A program made the translations under genes and the position numbers. A stretch of DNA of 49,369 nt from Entamoeba histolytica HM-1:IMSS (lineage: Eukaryota > Evosea > Mastigamoebida > Endamoebidae), in the NCBI RefSeq assembly GCF_000208925.1, contig NW_001914972.1, positions 1 through 49,369 of the forward strand, read 5' to 3'. Under the pieces are notes generated by a model. That model made no database searches. It saw only the letters and a program-made list of their open reading frames with translations, and was not told the origin of the DNA. Numbering within the stretch: position 1 is the first letter of the stretch; every line of letters begins with the position of its first letter. Positions 28,283-38,160 of the stretch are shown piece by piece.

Positions 28283-30152
28283 ATGGAACCAAGTCGTTTC
28301 TTTGAACCATATTCAAAAAAACACACTATATTTCTCCTTAATTATCAAGCACTACAACCAATTCTTAACACCATTTCAGCACAAGTTATTTATTCTCAAC
28401 CTTATCCAACCCCTTTAGAAATTCAAGCTGTATCACCAATATCAGAATTATTAATTAAACATATTTCGTATGTAATTGTTCAACACCCTAATATTCATCA
28501 AGCATTATTACAATTAGTACCTTCAGTTTATAATGATGAGACATATTTTTGGGCTCGTTATTTTAAATTATTATTTTTAAAATCAAATAAACTTGGAGAA
28601 TATTCAACATTTATAAGAGTGAGAAATACAGATTTTATTCCTCAATTACAACATTTAATGTATCTTAAAAAATCATTATTAAAAGATGAAATTAATGATT
28701 GGGGAAGAGTTCCACTTGAAAGTGGAGTAACATTTTTAGCAAATGTAAGTAATTGTTATGAAATATTATTAGTAAATTCAACATTAGCAAAAGATCTTAT
28801 TAATACATTTATTTTAAATAAAAATGAAAGTATTAACGTTCATTCTTTTAGAAAGTCTTGGTTAAGCAAAAATTCTGATGAATTTATTTCAATTAAAATT
28901 AATCAAATTATTCATTGTTTATATGGAATTAAATCTATTCAATTTCAATTTATTGATTCTTTAATACAAATATTATTAGAAGCATTCGAATTTGAAAGAA
29001 CATATTTAATTATTCAGTCATTCTTAATTAAAATATTATATAAAGGAATATATCCATTTAATTCATTTCAATTTGATTATTTAATATTATCATTAAATGA
29101 TCTTGTAAAAAGACACTTACCAAATTATATTATAAAATTAGAAGAAAATGGAATTGAATCAATGACAATTTTTAATGACTTACTTAAACAAATGTTATTA
29201 CCAATTACAGCTCTTCTTTCAACAGATAAAAAAATGTTATTCTTAGGAAGTATATTAATTTATGGATATCCTTTAGTACTAAATATCATTTTAATAACAT
29301 TACAACTTTGTAATCATCCCCCTTTAGATGTAGATGATTTTAATGACTTTACTTCTACTTTTACAAGAGAGTTTGACCATATTTTAACACGTGCTTGGTT
29401 AAATGATGTTCCACAACATCTTCAATATCATTATTTTGTTTCTTATAGAACAGAAGAAGAATATCCTTCATTTTTTGATTCTGTTCCTCAAACACATCTT
29501 CTTCAAAGTATTACTCCATCAATTCTTCCAAATGATTTCTTATCTATTGAAGAAGCTCGCTTATTAAATTCTTTTCTACCAACAAGAATAGGAATTATAG
29601 ACTTAGAAATTATTTTCTCAACAACAGTAAATGGGTTTTCTTTGACTAATTTGTATTATCAATCTATGTCTAGAAATCCTCTTATTTTATTAATCAAAGC
29701 AAAAGGAAAAATTTTTGGAGCATATATGAATGACCCTATTACTATATCATCAAAATATTATGGAAATGGTGAAACATTTCTCTTCTCTTTAAACCCACCA
29801 ACAAAATACCCAGCAACAATGAAAAATACTTATTTTATTCAAACTGACACTGCAAGATTCGTTTTTGGAGGTGGAAAGTTTGTTCTTCTTTTATTAATTC
29901 TATAATTATAACATAATCTTATTCATTAACACTATTAGTGGAGTAGCTGGTCTTTCTTTGGATAAAGAGTTACATTGCTTTAATGCTAAAGTTGATACTT
30001 TTGATAATAACTTATTCACAAATTCTTCTTCATTCCTTATTGATAGATTAGAAGTGTGGACACCTACACTTCCTGTTTCAGTACCAACTTCTTTAAATAC
30101 TAGTGTGTCATCTAGTTGTTCTTCTTCAATAAGAATGTCATTAGATTTGTGA
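28283..30152 (+). CDS. BSD / TBC-like / TLDc domain protein, two exons
   Basis: 602 aa. Exons are 28283-29877 and 29939-30152; the 61-bp intron starts GTTTGTT and ends TTAG, and the codon across it gives Asn (GGG-N-GVAGLSLD). The C-terminal TLDc domain is clear: NPLILLIKAKGKIFGAY, then YYGNGETFLFSL, FVFGGG, then LSLDKELHCFNAKVDTFDNN and LIDRLEVW. Residues about 47-100 carry a BSD-like core, ALLQLVPSVYNDETYFWARY. The middle (about 210-370) looks like the second half of a Rab-GAP TBC domain (FDYLILSLNDLVKRHLPNYI, GIESMTIFNDLL). TBC plus TLDc is the TBC1D24 arrangement. The QG and Arg-finger motifs of active TBC domains are not visible, so it may not be a catalytic GAP. Confidence 0.75.
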
Positions 30153-30261
30153 TGTGAAGAGAAACTTGTTTTTATTATTTCAAATTATCTTTAAACTATA
30201 AAATTTATTATTTTTTATTAAAAAATTAAAAGAAATAAAAAAATCTTAAAAATAAAGAAAA

Positions 30262-31026
30262 ATGCCCAAGTCAAAACCTAAGGATTTTGCCAAAAAGAAA
30301 AGTGTCATTGGGCAAAAAAATGCTCCTAAATCACAAACACCTATAGTTAAATCTAAAGTACTTAAAATGAGAGATCAAGCTATTGCAGATGTTTCAAATG
30401 AAATTATTGAAGCACTCCGTGGTATTCAATTACCATCTGAAAAATCGAGAGTAAATTGTTTAAAATTGTTTCAAAGACAAATCAAATTATACAATAATCT
30501 TCACCCAACTATTATAACAAAGATAATTTCATCATCATTTCCTTTAATTACTGACTTGTCTCCATTAGTTAGAGATGCTGCAATGAAATTTGTTTTAACA
30601 TATATTGATGTCTTTGGCACAAAAGGAACAAAATTATCAAGAAAGTATAGTGATTTATTATTTACTCAATTAGAACTTGGTTTAAGTCATTCATGGTCAT
30701 CTATACGAGTTGAAATTCTTCAATTTATTGAGAAAGTATTAACTAAAGGAATTACTGTTCTTTACAACAAAGAAGAGTCTTTAATGAATTGCCTATTAAA
30801 ATACTCTGAAAATGCTCTTAAATCTGTAACTGATTTTACTATGAAAGATGTTGCTTTAGAATGTTACAATAGATTAAAAGCTGCATATGAAAAAAGAAAA
30901 CTTGAAGAATTTGAATCATCTAAAATTAAAACAGTTGAAATGAAATTTGAAGAAAAACAATGGTGTGGTGTTGTGTTTGATGACATTACTTTTAACCGTA
31001 CATTTGTTAATGAATGGGTTTTTTAA
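30262..31026 (+). CDS. Ipi1/TEX10-like ribosome-biogenesis protein (probable)
   Basis: 254 aa. It begins with a basic leader (MPKSKPKDFAKKKSVIGQK), like Ipi1 proteins. Helical HEAT-like repeats follow: ITKIISSSFPLITDLSPLVR then DAAMKFVLTYIDVFG, and LLFTQLELGLSHSWSSIRVE then ILQFIEKVLTKG, the latter like the Ipi1 core block around its conserved DIR/SIR motif. Ipi1 works in the Rix1 complex for 60S pre-ribosome maturation in the nucleolus. It is shorter than yeast Ipi1 (334 aa) and much shorter than TEX10. The last part (215-254) is charged. ATG 30262 lies 109 bp after the previous gene. Another HEAT-repeat protein is the alternative. Confidence 0.6.
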   Translation: MPKSKPKDFAKKKSVIGQKNAPKSQTPIVKSKVLKMRDQAIADVSNEIIEALRGIQLPSEKSRVNCLKLFQRQIKLYNNLHPTIITKIISSSFPLITDLSPLVRDAAMKFVLTYIDVFGTKGTKLSRKYSDLLFTQLELGLSHSWSSIRVEILQFIEKVLTKGITVLYNKEESLMNCLLKYSENALKSVTDFTMKDVALECYNRLKAAYEKRKLEEFESSKIKTVEMKFEEKQWCGVVFDDITFNRTFVNEWVF

Positions 31027-31511
31027 AAAAGAGTAAATTGAATGATTGTTGTTTAGACAAACTAAAAACATTAAAGAAATGGTTAGTTATTATTTCCCCT
31101 ATTTTGGCATTATTAAATTTATAGTATTAATGAAAGAAATGCTAATTATTCTTTATCAATTCACCAAACTTTTAATAAAGAATTAAGTTATGTATAAAAT
31201 GTAATAAAGGAGGATTGATAAAAAATTTTTAAGTAATAATGAAATTAGTAAATTATTAAGAAATAAAGAATAAAAAGAAATGTTTTTTTTATCAGATGAA
31301 ATGAAAAAGAAAGATAAGAGATAACAAGAATAAAGAAAGAAGAATAATTAATAAAAATAAAACAAGTTAGCATCTATTAGAATGAATAATAAAGTCTTAT
31401 TAATAACTATTTAAATAATAAATTAAATTTAAATATATTGGAAAAAAAAAGAAATAAAAAATGATTTGTTTTAAAATTAAACAAACTATTAAAAGGAATG
31501 GTAAAATACAA
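31027..31511. other. Convergent spacer without a gene
   Basis: About 480 bp of A-rich DNA between two converging genes; no gene or remnant recognised. Confidence 0.5.
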
Positions 31512-32474
31512 TTAAAGAGTCAATGTTAAATATGAAGGGGATTGAATAAAATCATTCATTCCTAATGCTTTTAATTGTTCAGGTAATAACAATTGTTTAG
31601 AAAATAATGGTAAAGGAGTTGGTTGAGCAATAGAATTAGAAAGTATTAAAAGATTATTCATATTTTGTTGTAATAATAAAAACACTTCTCCATGAATAGG
31701 AGTATTATTTTCTAATGAGACTTCAATCATTTTTAAATAATTTTCATTTTCTTGAATAATAGAAATAACTTGACTTAAATCAACTTGACTATCAGTTTTT
31801 TCTGTTGATACACTATGCATATCTATTGACATTGACCCAATGTTTGGAGAAACAGATGTAACTCTTGGAGAAGCTTGACCACTTTCATGATTTGAACTTA
31901 AACAAGCAAGTTGTTGGTTTATAATAATAGGTTGATATGAATGACTTAATCCAGTTTTAAGGATTGTTCCAGGTTTAAAAAGGTCTCGTGACATAGATCT
32001 TCTTCTTTGACGTTGAATCGATTGTATATCACTACCTTCATAAGCAGAATAATGTCTGTGTTTTGATTTTTTCTTTTTTTGAATTTCAGAAACTTTCATA
32101 GTACTTGGTGGTAATGTAACTTGTGTTTCTATTTTCCCTTCTTTTCTCTTATACATTTCATACGGTATTTTTTCTGAATCTGGTAATAATGTCCAATTTG
32201 CTCTTGTAGTAATTTGTTGAATGGTTCTTCCATTTAATAGACTTACAAGTCTCAGAATAGTACTAATATTATTTCCTTCACTTTTTAACTTTTCTTCAAG
32301 TATTTTTTGTTCATATTCATTCCATTCCTTTTCTCCATCTTCATTTAAAACAAGGTTCTTTGGATCATTTGGCATTTTAATAGCTGGTATTAGATGAACT
32401 ACCTTAGCATTCATTCGTTTGGATAATAAGAAGAAATAAGTATCTTTTCTAGATCTTTTTTTCTTTCTTTTCAT
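31512..32474 (-). CDS. Myb/SANT-like DNA-binding domain protein
   Basis: 320 aa. A basic start (MKRKKKRSRK) could be a nuclear signal. Residues about 48-100 form a Myb/SANT-like helix set: EKEWNEYEQKILEEKL, then STILRLVSLLNGRTIQQITT then RANW. The spacing is like the plant SANT-like family that also carries a DUF3755-type region. A C-terminal helical part (about 230-300: LSQVISIIQENENYLKMIEV, LLLQQNMNNLLILSN) could match that region, where members contact partner proteins. The middle is basic and Ser/Arg-rich (KKKKSKHRHYSAYEG, RQRRRSMSRD). It is probably a nuclear transcription or chromatin factor. Family placement is from pattern only. Confidence 0.6.
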   Translation of the reverse strand: MKRKKKRSRKDTYFFLLSKRMNAKVVHLIPAIKMPNDPKNLVLNEDGEKEWNEYEQKILEEKLKSEGNNISTILRLVSLLNGRTIQQITTRANWTLLPDSEKIPYEMYKRKEGKIETQVTLPPSTMKVSEIQKKKKSKHRHYSAYEGSDIQSIQRQRRRSMSRDLFKPGTILKTGLSHSYQPIIINQQLACLSSNHESGQASPRVTSVSPNIGSMSIDMHSVSTEKTDSQVDLSQVISIIQENENYLKMIEVSLENNTPIHGEVFLLLQQNMNNLLILSNSIAQPTPLPLFSKQLLLPEQLKALGMNDFIQSPSYLTLTL

Positions 32475-32540
32475 TATTTTTGTTCTATTGATTTGTCAAT
32501 AAACCATAATTAATTATAAATAAAAATACTTAATTCTCAA

Positions 32541-33224
32541 TCAATGTTTATCATTTTCAAATCTACTTCTTAAATCTGGTTCTATTCTTGTTGTTGATGT
32601 CTCTGAATGTCGTGGAATATCTTCTCTCAATTGAAATTCATTTCTAATCCGTTTTTGTCTTAATGGTTGTCGTTCAAAAAGTTTCCGCTGAAGACTGTGA
32701 TTTGGTTCAATTACATGAAGAAAATTACAAAATCCATGTCTATCACATTCTCCAGATTCATATTGTTTACAACGTGCTTCTTTAAAATCAGTGACATGTG
32801 AATAACTTGGTTGTATCATTCTCCCTGCATAATATCGTGCAAGAAGAAATTTCATTGCTTCTGATGCATTCTTTTCATCTCTAAATCTTACATATACATT
32901 TCCTGTCATATGTTCACTTAAATTTCTGCAAACAAGCATTTCATCAATTTCTCCATGTTTAGCTAACTCATTGAAAATGTCTTCATAAAAAATATTGAAA
33001 TCCTTTTTTATTTTTTTCTTTTCATCTTCTGTCATTGAACTTTCTTCTTTGTGGATATATGGATTGTCATATAAATGTGTTAATAATATCGTTCTTGATA
33101 TTTCTGGTTGAAAATGATTTCTTGTACAACTATCACCATGTCTACATGCTCCAATTTTGAAGAAAAATGCACAATTAACTTTGTCTTTTTCAGTCCCATG
33201 AATACTAGCAAGATCTTGTGCCAT
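32541..33224 (-). CDS. U2AF1: U2AF small subunit (U2AF35)
   Basis: 227 aa, close to the conserved core of human U2AF35. It has a first CCCH zinc finger (Cys 18, 27, 33, His 37: C-x8-C-x5-C-x3-H), a U2AF-homology (RRM-like) domain with VYVRFRDEKNASEAM, and a second CCCH finger (CKQYESGECDRHGFCNFLH, C-x7-C-x5-C-x3-H). It binds the AG of the 3' splice site with U2AF65. The RS tail of metazoans is absent or reduced to a short Arg-rich end. Introns in this window end almost only in TAG with weak pyrimidine tracts, so AG recognition by this subunit should matter. ATG 33224. Confidence 0.96.
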   Translation of the reverse strand: MAQDLASIHGTEKDKVNCAFFFKIGACRHGDSCTRNHFQPEISRTILLTHLYDNPYIHKEESSMTEDEKKKIKKDFNIFYEDIFNELAKHGEIDEMLVCRNLSEHMTGNVYVRFRDEKNASEAMKFLLARYYAGRMIQPSYSHVTDFKEARCKQYESGECDRHGFCNFLHVIEPNHSLQRKLFERQPLRQKRIRNEFQLREDIPRHSETSTTRIEPDLRSRFENDKH

Positions 33225-35455
33225 TGAAGATAAACAATTACTTTATCCTTTTTGAGTTTTTTTTTGTTTTATCTTTTTTTTGTATTTTTTATATCATTTT
33301 CTATTTTAGTTCTTCTTTCATTTTGCATTACCTTTCTCTTTAAAATCATTATCAATGCTTCTTTTATGTTTTTTATTAATTTCTCATGAAACTAGTTTTA
33401 TTCTCACCATTAAATAATTAATTCTTGTTCCTGTAAATTAACTGATTTATCATTTAAATAACTCATTAGAATATATTGTAACATCACATATCAGTTACAG
33501 TATAAATAATAAACTTAAACAAAGTCTAAATATGATAGTAAAATTAAATCTATTATGTTGGTTCTAGAAATAATTATAAAGAAAGCAAAGTTTCACTAAA
33601 GAGTTAATTTTGGTTGTTCTTTAATATACATCAAACAAGTTTTTCAAAACATTAGAATTGTGTTAATCTCAGAGAATAATTCATATTTGTTTTAATACTT
33701 CAATTTAAACAAACTAGTTTGGTGTTATATTTTGGTGTGTGGGTTATAAATTCTTTTATCATGAATTATTAAAACTAGTAACGATGTGATACACCATATT
33801 ATTAATATTACATTGATAATACATATGGGTATTGAAGTATATAGTTTATAATGCTTCAACACATTAAAACAAACATCTACATGATATGTTTAATGAGGTC
33901 AATGTTTAACTAATGATAAATGAAATTGTTTTTTTTACGATTAATATCAAATGTTGTTTATTTGTTTTCTTGAATAAAAGAGACTTTGTTTGTTGAGAGA
34001 GGTATGATTATCTTTCATTAAATAGTTATTAGAGGATGAAGAATTAATAAAATGCTTAATTCTTTCATTTTCTATTCAAATACAATAAAATATCTAACCA
34101 TTGAAAGAAATAAACAAAACCAATTATTTAGTCATTAGCAAATAGAGTAACTCTTTTAAAAGAAATAGCAACCATTAAATTATTCATTTTAAACTCTTCT
34201 TGGAGTTTTTTTTAGTTATTTTAAATCAATAACCAGTCTTTCAAAATAACTGATTATTGTACTTGAACTAGTATAATAAACAGTCTCTTGGTGTTAAATA
34301 ATTTGTTATATGACAAGTAATAACATGAATATTACCATGTTAACATCTATGAAATTTGTTTATGAAACAAATTAAAATGTAAAGATACATTGAAACATGT
34401 CATAATTCAATAATGCATCAATTGTTTATGTGGCATTGATTTATAAATCTTTTTATCTAGTTTTTGAAATATTCTATCTAATTGCTTATTAACTAAGTAT
34501 GTGAGAAGAAGAAAGTCTCATTTCTATACCACAAGATATAGTTCACATTCAAACAAATGACAGACAATTAATGAGTCACAACACAAAATGTCCACCTGAA
34601 GCGTTAAGAATAAATAGCTATTTCATAGAAACTCATAGATATGAAAAATAAAATAACATAAAACTGTTAATATCTAAGCTAAACTTCTGCAGTGTTTTTC
34701 TTTAGCACAACCACCTTTTCATATCATACCATTTCTATATTATTAAAACATAATATTATTTGAATATGCAAATAGACTATCGAATCGGAACAAGATAAAA
34801 ACAACAACTTGACAAATTCTTATCTATAGAAATTTTATTATTAAAAACAAATTGATTAACAACTCACTAATAATTGTTAAAGACAAGACTAACAATGAAA
34901 TAGATAGTGATATTATCACATTCTTCAACCATATTATTATTCAATGTCAGACTCTTGAATTGTGTTGTTTCTTTATAGCTATTAAAGAAAGAAGTTTATT
35001 AGAATAAAAGAATGTTTTTAACAAACGAATAAGAAAATAGACAGAACATAGTTATAGACACAAACTGAACTTAAATAAAATACTTGTTCTAAGAGTCTTA
35101 ATTTAGTATTACCACTTCTTTCGATTCACCCATTTCTTTCTGTGAAGTATTTTTTATGTTTGTTAAAATAATTGTAATAAGCAATATAGCTCAAATCACT
35201 GTGTAGAACAATGGTTGAAAATAATTATAGGTTCTACATTACAAGTTATAGAATGTGTCGAAAATATTTTAAATCAGTAATAAAGAATAATTCAAGATGA
35301 ACTTGACTTCTGAAAGAACAAATGTTAATAATCTGTAATATAAGATTATAGTATTAAATAAGTTAATTATCACTATGTTTTTAATGACAAAAAATTGGAG
35401 AAAATAGACCGAGATTATCAAGATGACAAGTCTCAGAAAGACAACACTAAGGAGT
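33225..35455. other. Long spacer without a gene
   Basis: About 2.2 kb between divergent genes. There is no open frame of note and no SINE alignment. It contains a perfect 12-bp palindrome CAAACTAGTTTG at 33710-33721 and four ACTAGT sites between 33391 and 34272. The right edge holds the promoter of casein kinase 1. Confidence 0.5.
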
Positions 35456-35465
35456 GTATTTAAAG
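35456..35465 (+). promoter_or_regulatory. GTATTTAAAG TATA-like box of CK1 gene
   Basis: An exact match to the Entamoeba consensus GTATTTAAA(G/C). A start about 30 nt downstream would fall near 35486-35490, right at the first ATG (35487), so the second ATG (35499) may be the true start. Confidence 0.8.
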
Positions 35466-35486
35466 AGAAAAAGAGGATTAAAAAGA

Positions 35487-36413
35487 ATGACAGAATTTAT
35501 GTTTGTTGTTGCAAATAAATATAAATTAGAAAAAAAATTAGGGAGTGGGTCATTTGGAGATGTATATCTAGGAACTGATGTAGAACTTCACAATGAAGTT
35601 GCCATTAAATTAGAATTACTCAAATGTAAACATCCACAATTAAAAGATGAGTTTGAGCTATACCAAAAATTAATAGGAGATAAGAAAGAAGAACATGAAG
35701 GAATTTCAGGAATCTATTATTATGGACAAGAAGGGGATTTCAATGTATTAGTTATGGATTATCTAGGACCATCATTAGAAGATCTATTTAACTACTGTGG
35801 GAGAAGGTTTAGTTTAAAAACAGTTCTTATGCTACTCAATCAGATGTTGAAAAGATTACAATTTGTTCATTCTAAAGGATATATTCATAGAGACATTAAA
35901 CCAGATAATTTTATTATGGGAAATGGTGAACAATCTCATGTATGTTATTTGATTGATTTTGGACTTAGTCAAAGATATCTGAATCAAAATAATGAGCATA
36001 TTTCATATTCTGAAGATAAATCATTAACTGGAACAGCTAGGTATGCATCATTAAATAATCATTTAGGAATAGAACAAAGTAGAAGAGATGATATGGAAAG
36101 TCTTGCTTATTCAGTTATATATTTACTTAGAGGTTCTCTTCCATGGCAAGGATTACATGTTGCTAAAGGAGAAAATAGATATAATAAAATTTATTCAAAA
36201 AAAGTTGAAATTCCTGTTAGTCAGTTATGTGAAAACCTTCCTTCTGAATTTGGTTCATTTCTTTCATATTGTCGAAACTTAAAATTTGATGAAGAGCCAA
36301 AATATGACTTTTGGAGACATATTTTTCAACAAGTTGCACAGAATAATTCTATTATATTTGATTATGAATATGATTGGATTATCAAAAGGAAAGCAGAAAA
36401 AGAACTTGTTTGA
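35487..36413 (+). CDS. Casein kinase 1 family Ser/Thr protein kinase
   Basis: 309 aa from ATG 35487, or 305 from ATG 35499 (MFVVANKYKLEKKLGSG), which suits the TATA box better. Kinase motifs: glycine loop LGSGSFGDVYLG, VAIKLE (Lys), HRDIKPDNFIMG (catalytic loop), LIDFGLSQRY (DFG), and the CK1-specific LTGTARYASLNNHLGIEQSR in place of the usual APE segment. PWQGLHV follows, as in CK1. The protein is almost only the catalytic domain, with a very short tail (IIKRKAEKELV), unlike CK1 delta/epsilon. It lacks an autoinhibitory tail or lipid site. Substrates are unknown. It is convergent with the importin alpha gene, 85 bp apart. Confidence 0.95.
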   Translation: MTEFMFVVANKYKLEKKLGSGSFGDVYLGTDVELHNEVAIKLELLKCKHPQLKDEFELYQKLIGDKKEEHEGISGIYYYGQEGDFNVLVMDYLGPSLEDLFNYCGRRFSLKTVLMLLNQMLKRLQFVHSKGYIHRDIKPDNFIMGNGEQSHVCYLIDFGLSQRYLNQNNEHISYSEDKSLTGTARYASLNNHLGIEQSRRDDMESLAYSVIYLLRGSLPWQGLHVAKGENRYNKIYSKKVEIPVSQLCENLPSEFGSFLSYCRNLKFDEEPKYDFWRHIFQQVAQNNSIIFDYEYDWIIKRKAEKELV

Positions 36414-36498
36414 ATTAATCAACAACCAAAAGTATATTCTAAAACAGTTTATTTTTAATGTTGATTTGGTTGAGCCAAATACATGAATAATGAATTGA

Positions 36499-38058
36499 TT
36501 ATAATTCAAATTCATCTGAGTTAAAATTGTAAAGATGTTCAATTCTAAGAATCTCTTCTGCTAGATTAACAATTTCAGTATTGTTTGATGTAGTAAATAA
36601 ATCTACTTGTTCAAAAACATTTCTTTCAGTTAATTCCAAGATGATTTGAGTATTTTGAGAAGAAACTAAAATGCGAATAATCTCTAATAGATGATAAACT
36701 TCATTTGGCTCTAATTGTATAAATAATATTTCAAATATATCAAAAAATTTATCAGTATTAATTAATGTAATAATAAGTTGTGGAATATTTGAAATAATTG
36801 TTGTAATTAAATGTATTGTTGAAAATGCTTCTCTACAAACATTAATTGATTGATCAAAAATACATAAGATTGTTGATGAAATGATTTTACTTGGAATTAT
36901 TATTGAAAGAATAGAATGTGCTTCTTTTTTATCTAATTCACAAAGAGTAGCAAATAAATTTTCTACAGTCCATAAAAATGTTCTAATTGATGTTTCATCT
37001 ACTAATAGGTTTGAGCGTAAACTTGATCTTGGTGTTTTTATTTTTAATGAATCACTAATCATTGTTGCATAATGAAAGAGTATTTCTATTGTTGGTTTAA
37101 TAAATAAAGAAATTAAAGTTGGATGATCGGTTGCATAAATAGTTCCTATACACTGAAAACAAGCTAATGAAGTTGGTGCTTGACTAATAATATTTTGGAG
37201 AGTAGAAATAATCATTTTATCAATAATTTCATTTGACATACTTAAAAGTAATTGAGTACAAATAACCCCTTCCTCACATACTTGGAATTTTGTGACTATT
37301 GGAATAAGTTGACATACTTTACTTACTGAAATGAATGGTCTTCCTTTGAGAAGTGCTTCAATTAAATGTCCAACACTACCATTAATTATATCTCGTGCCA
37401 AAATTATTTCAATTAATTTAACATGAATAACTTCATCTCTTAATTGAATATCATCAGCAACCATATTAGATAAACAATCCAATGACTATATTTCTTAATA
37501 TTTAATTACTTTTTTTTTAATCTACAACATAATTATAAAAACAAACAGTATTATAAGTGTCTTCATTCTGATTAGGAAGAAGTTCAATGATAAGAAAATG
37601 AAGATTAAATTTTTTCATAAGCTCTATAGTATTTTTGTCTTGAGAAACTACACATTAACTCTATTTTTTGAATATTACCAAGAACATCTGATAATAATCA
37701 ATATTAACAAACATTGATAATACATTTGAATAATTTGACATTTTATAGAATTGGTATTACTTTCTTTAATAAGAAACATAGAATCTTGAATGATTTTGCT
37801 AATATTTAATTGTTGTCGAATACATTCACTTTGAAAACATTGAATTATCTGCTGAATTGTTGTTGTTTCATCATCCCCAATATCTCCATTCAGATGTATA
37901 CTCAATTCACTAATGTTTCTATCATTGATAACACATTCATCCTCTATATCCCTTTTTCTTTGGAGCAGTGAATTCCTTTTATTCATTCTAAGAGTATTGA
38001 TACTTAACTCTCTTATTTTACAACATTCAGCCAACGAGTCACTTTTTCTTCTGAACAT
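36499..38058 (-). CDS. Divergent importin alpha (karyopherin alpha), three exons
   Basis: 477 aa. Exons (minus strand) are 38058-37713, 37647-37547 and 37485-36499; introns of 65 and 61 bp start GTTTGTT and end TAG. The joined frame closes exactly. Exon 1 starts with an importin-beta-binding-like stretch (MFRRKSDS, KIRELSINTLRMNKRNSLLQ, RKRD). Joined exons 2-3 give IELMKKFNLHFLIIELL then SLDCLSNMVADDIQLRDEVI, the familiar importin alpha ARM repeat with GNIAGDSPQLRD in other eukaryotes. Further ARM helices fill exon 3. Intron 1 has an earlier TAG that would bring in a stop, so the later GTGTAG is used. It should carry NLS cargo with importin beta. It is shorter (477 against about 530 aa) and the Trp/Asn ladder is poorly kept. 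Confidence 0.8.
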
Positions 38059-38160
38059 CTGAAAAAAAAAAAAAGAAATTTGCTTTTCAAATTCAGTTCT
38101 TAATCTTCTTTTTTTGTTGTAAAAACCATTTATTTGAGATAAATAACAAAATTAAACTAC

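Noticed and set aside
29958..30152. Independent 64-residue protein on the plus strand
   Set aside because: It carries the end of the TLDc domain and joins the upstream exon across a GTTTGTT...TAG intron with exact frame; its first codon is not ATG.
37675..38058. Independent 127-residue protein on the minus strand
   Set aside because: It is exon 1 of the importin alpha gene with read-through into intron 1; the IBB-like start and the ARM repeats belong together.
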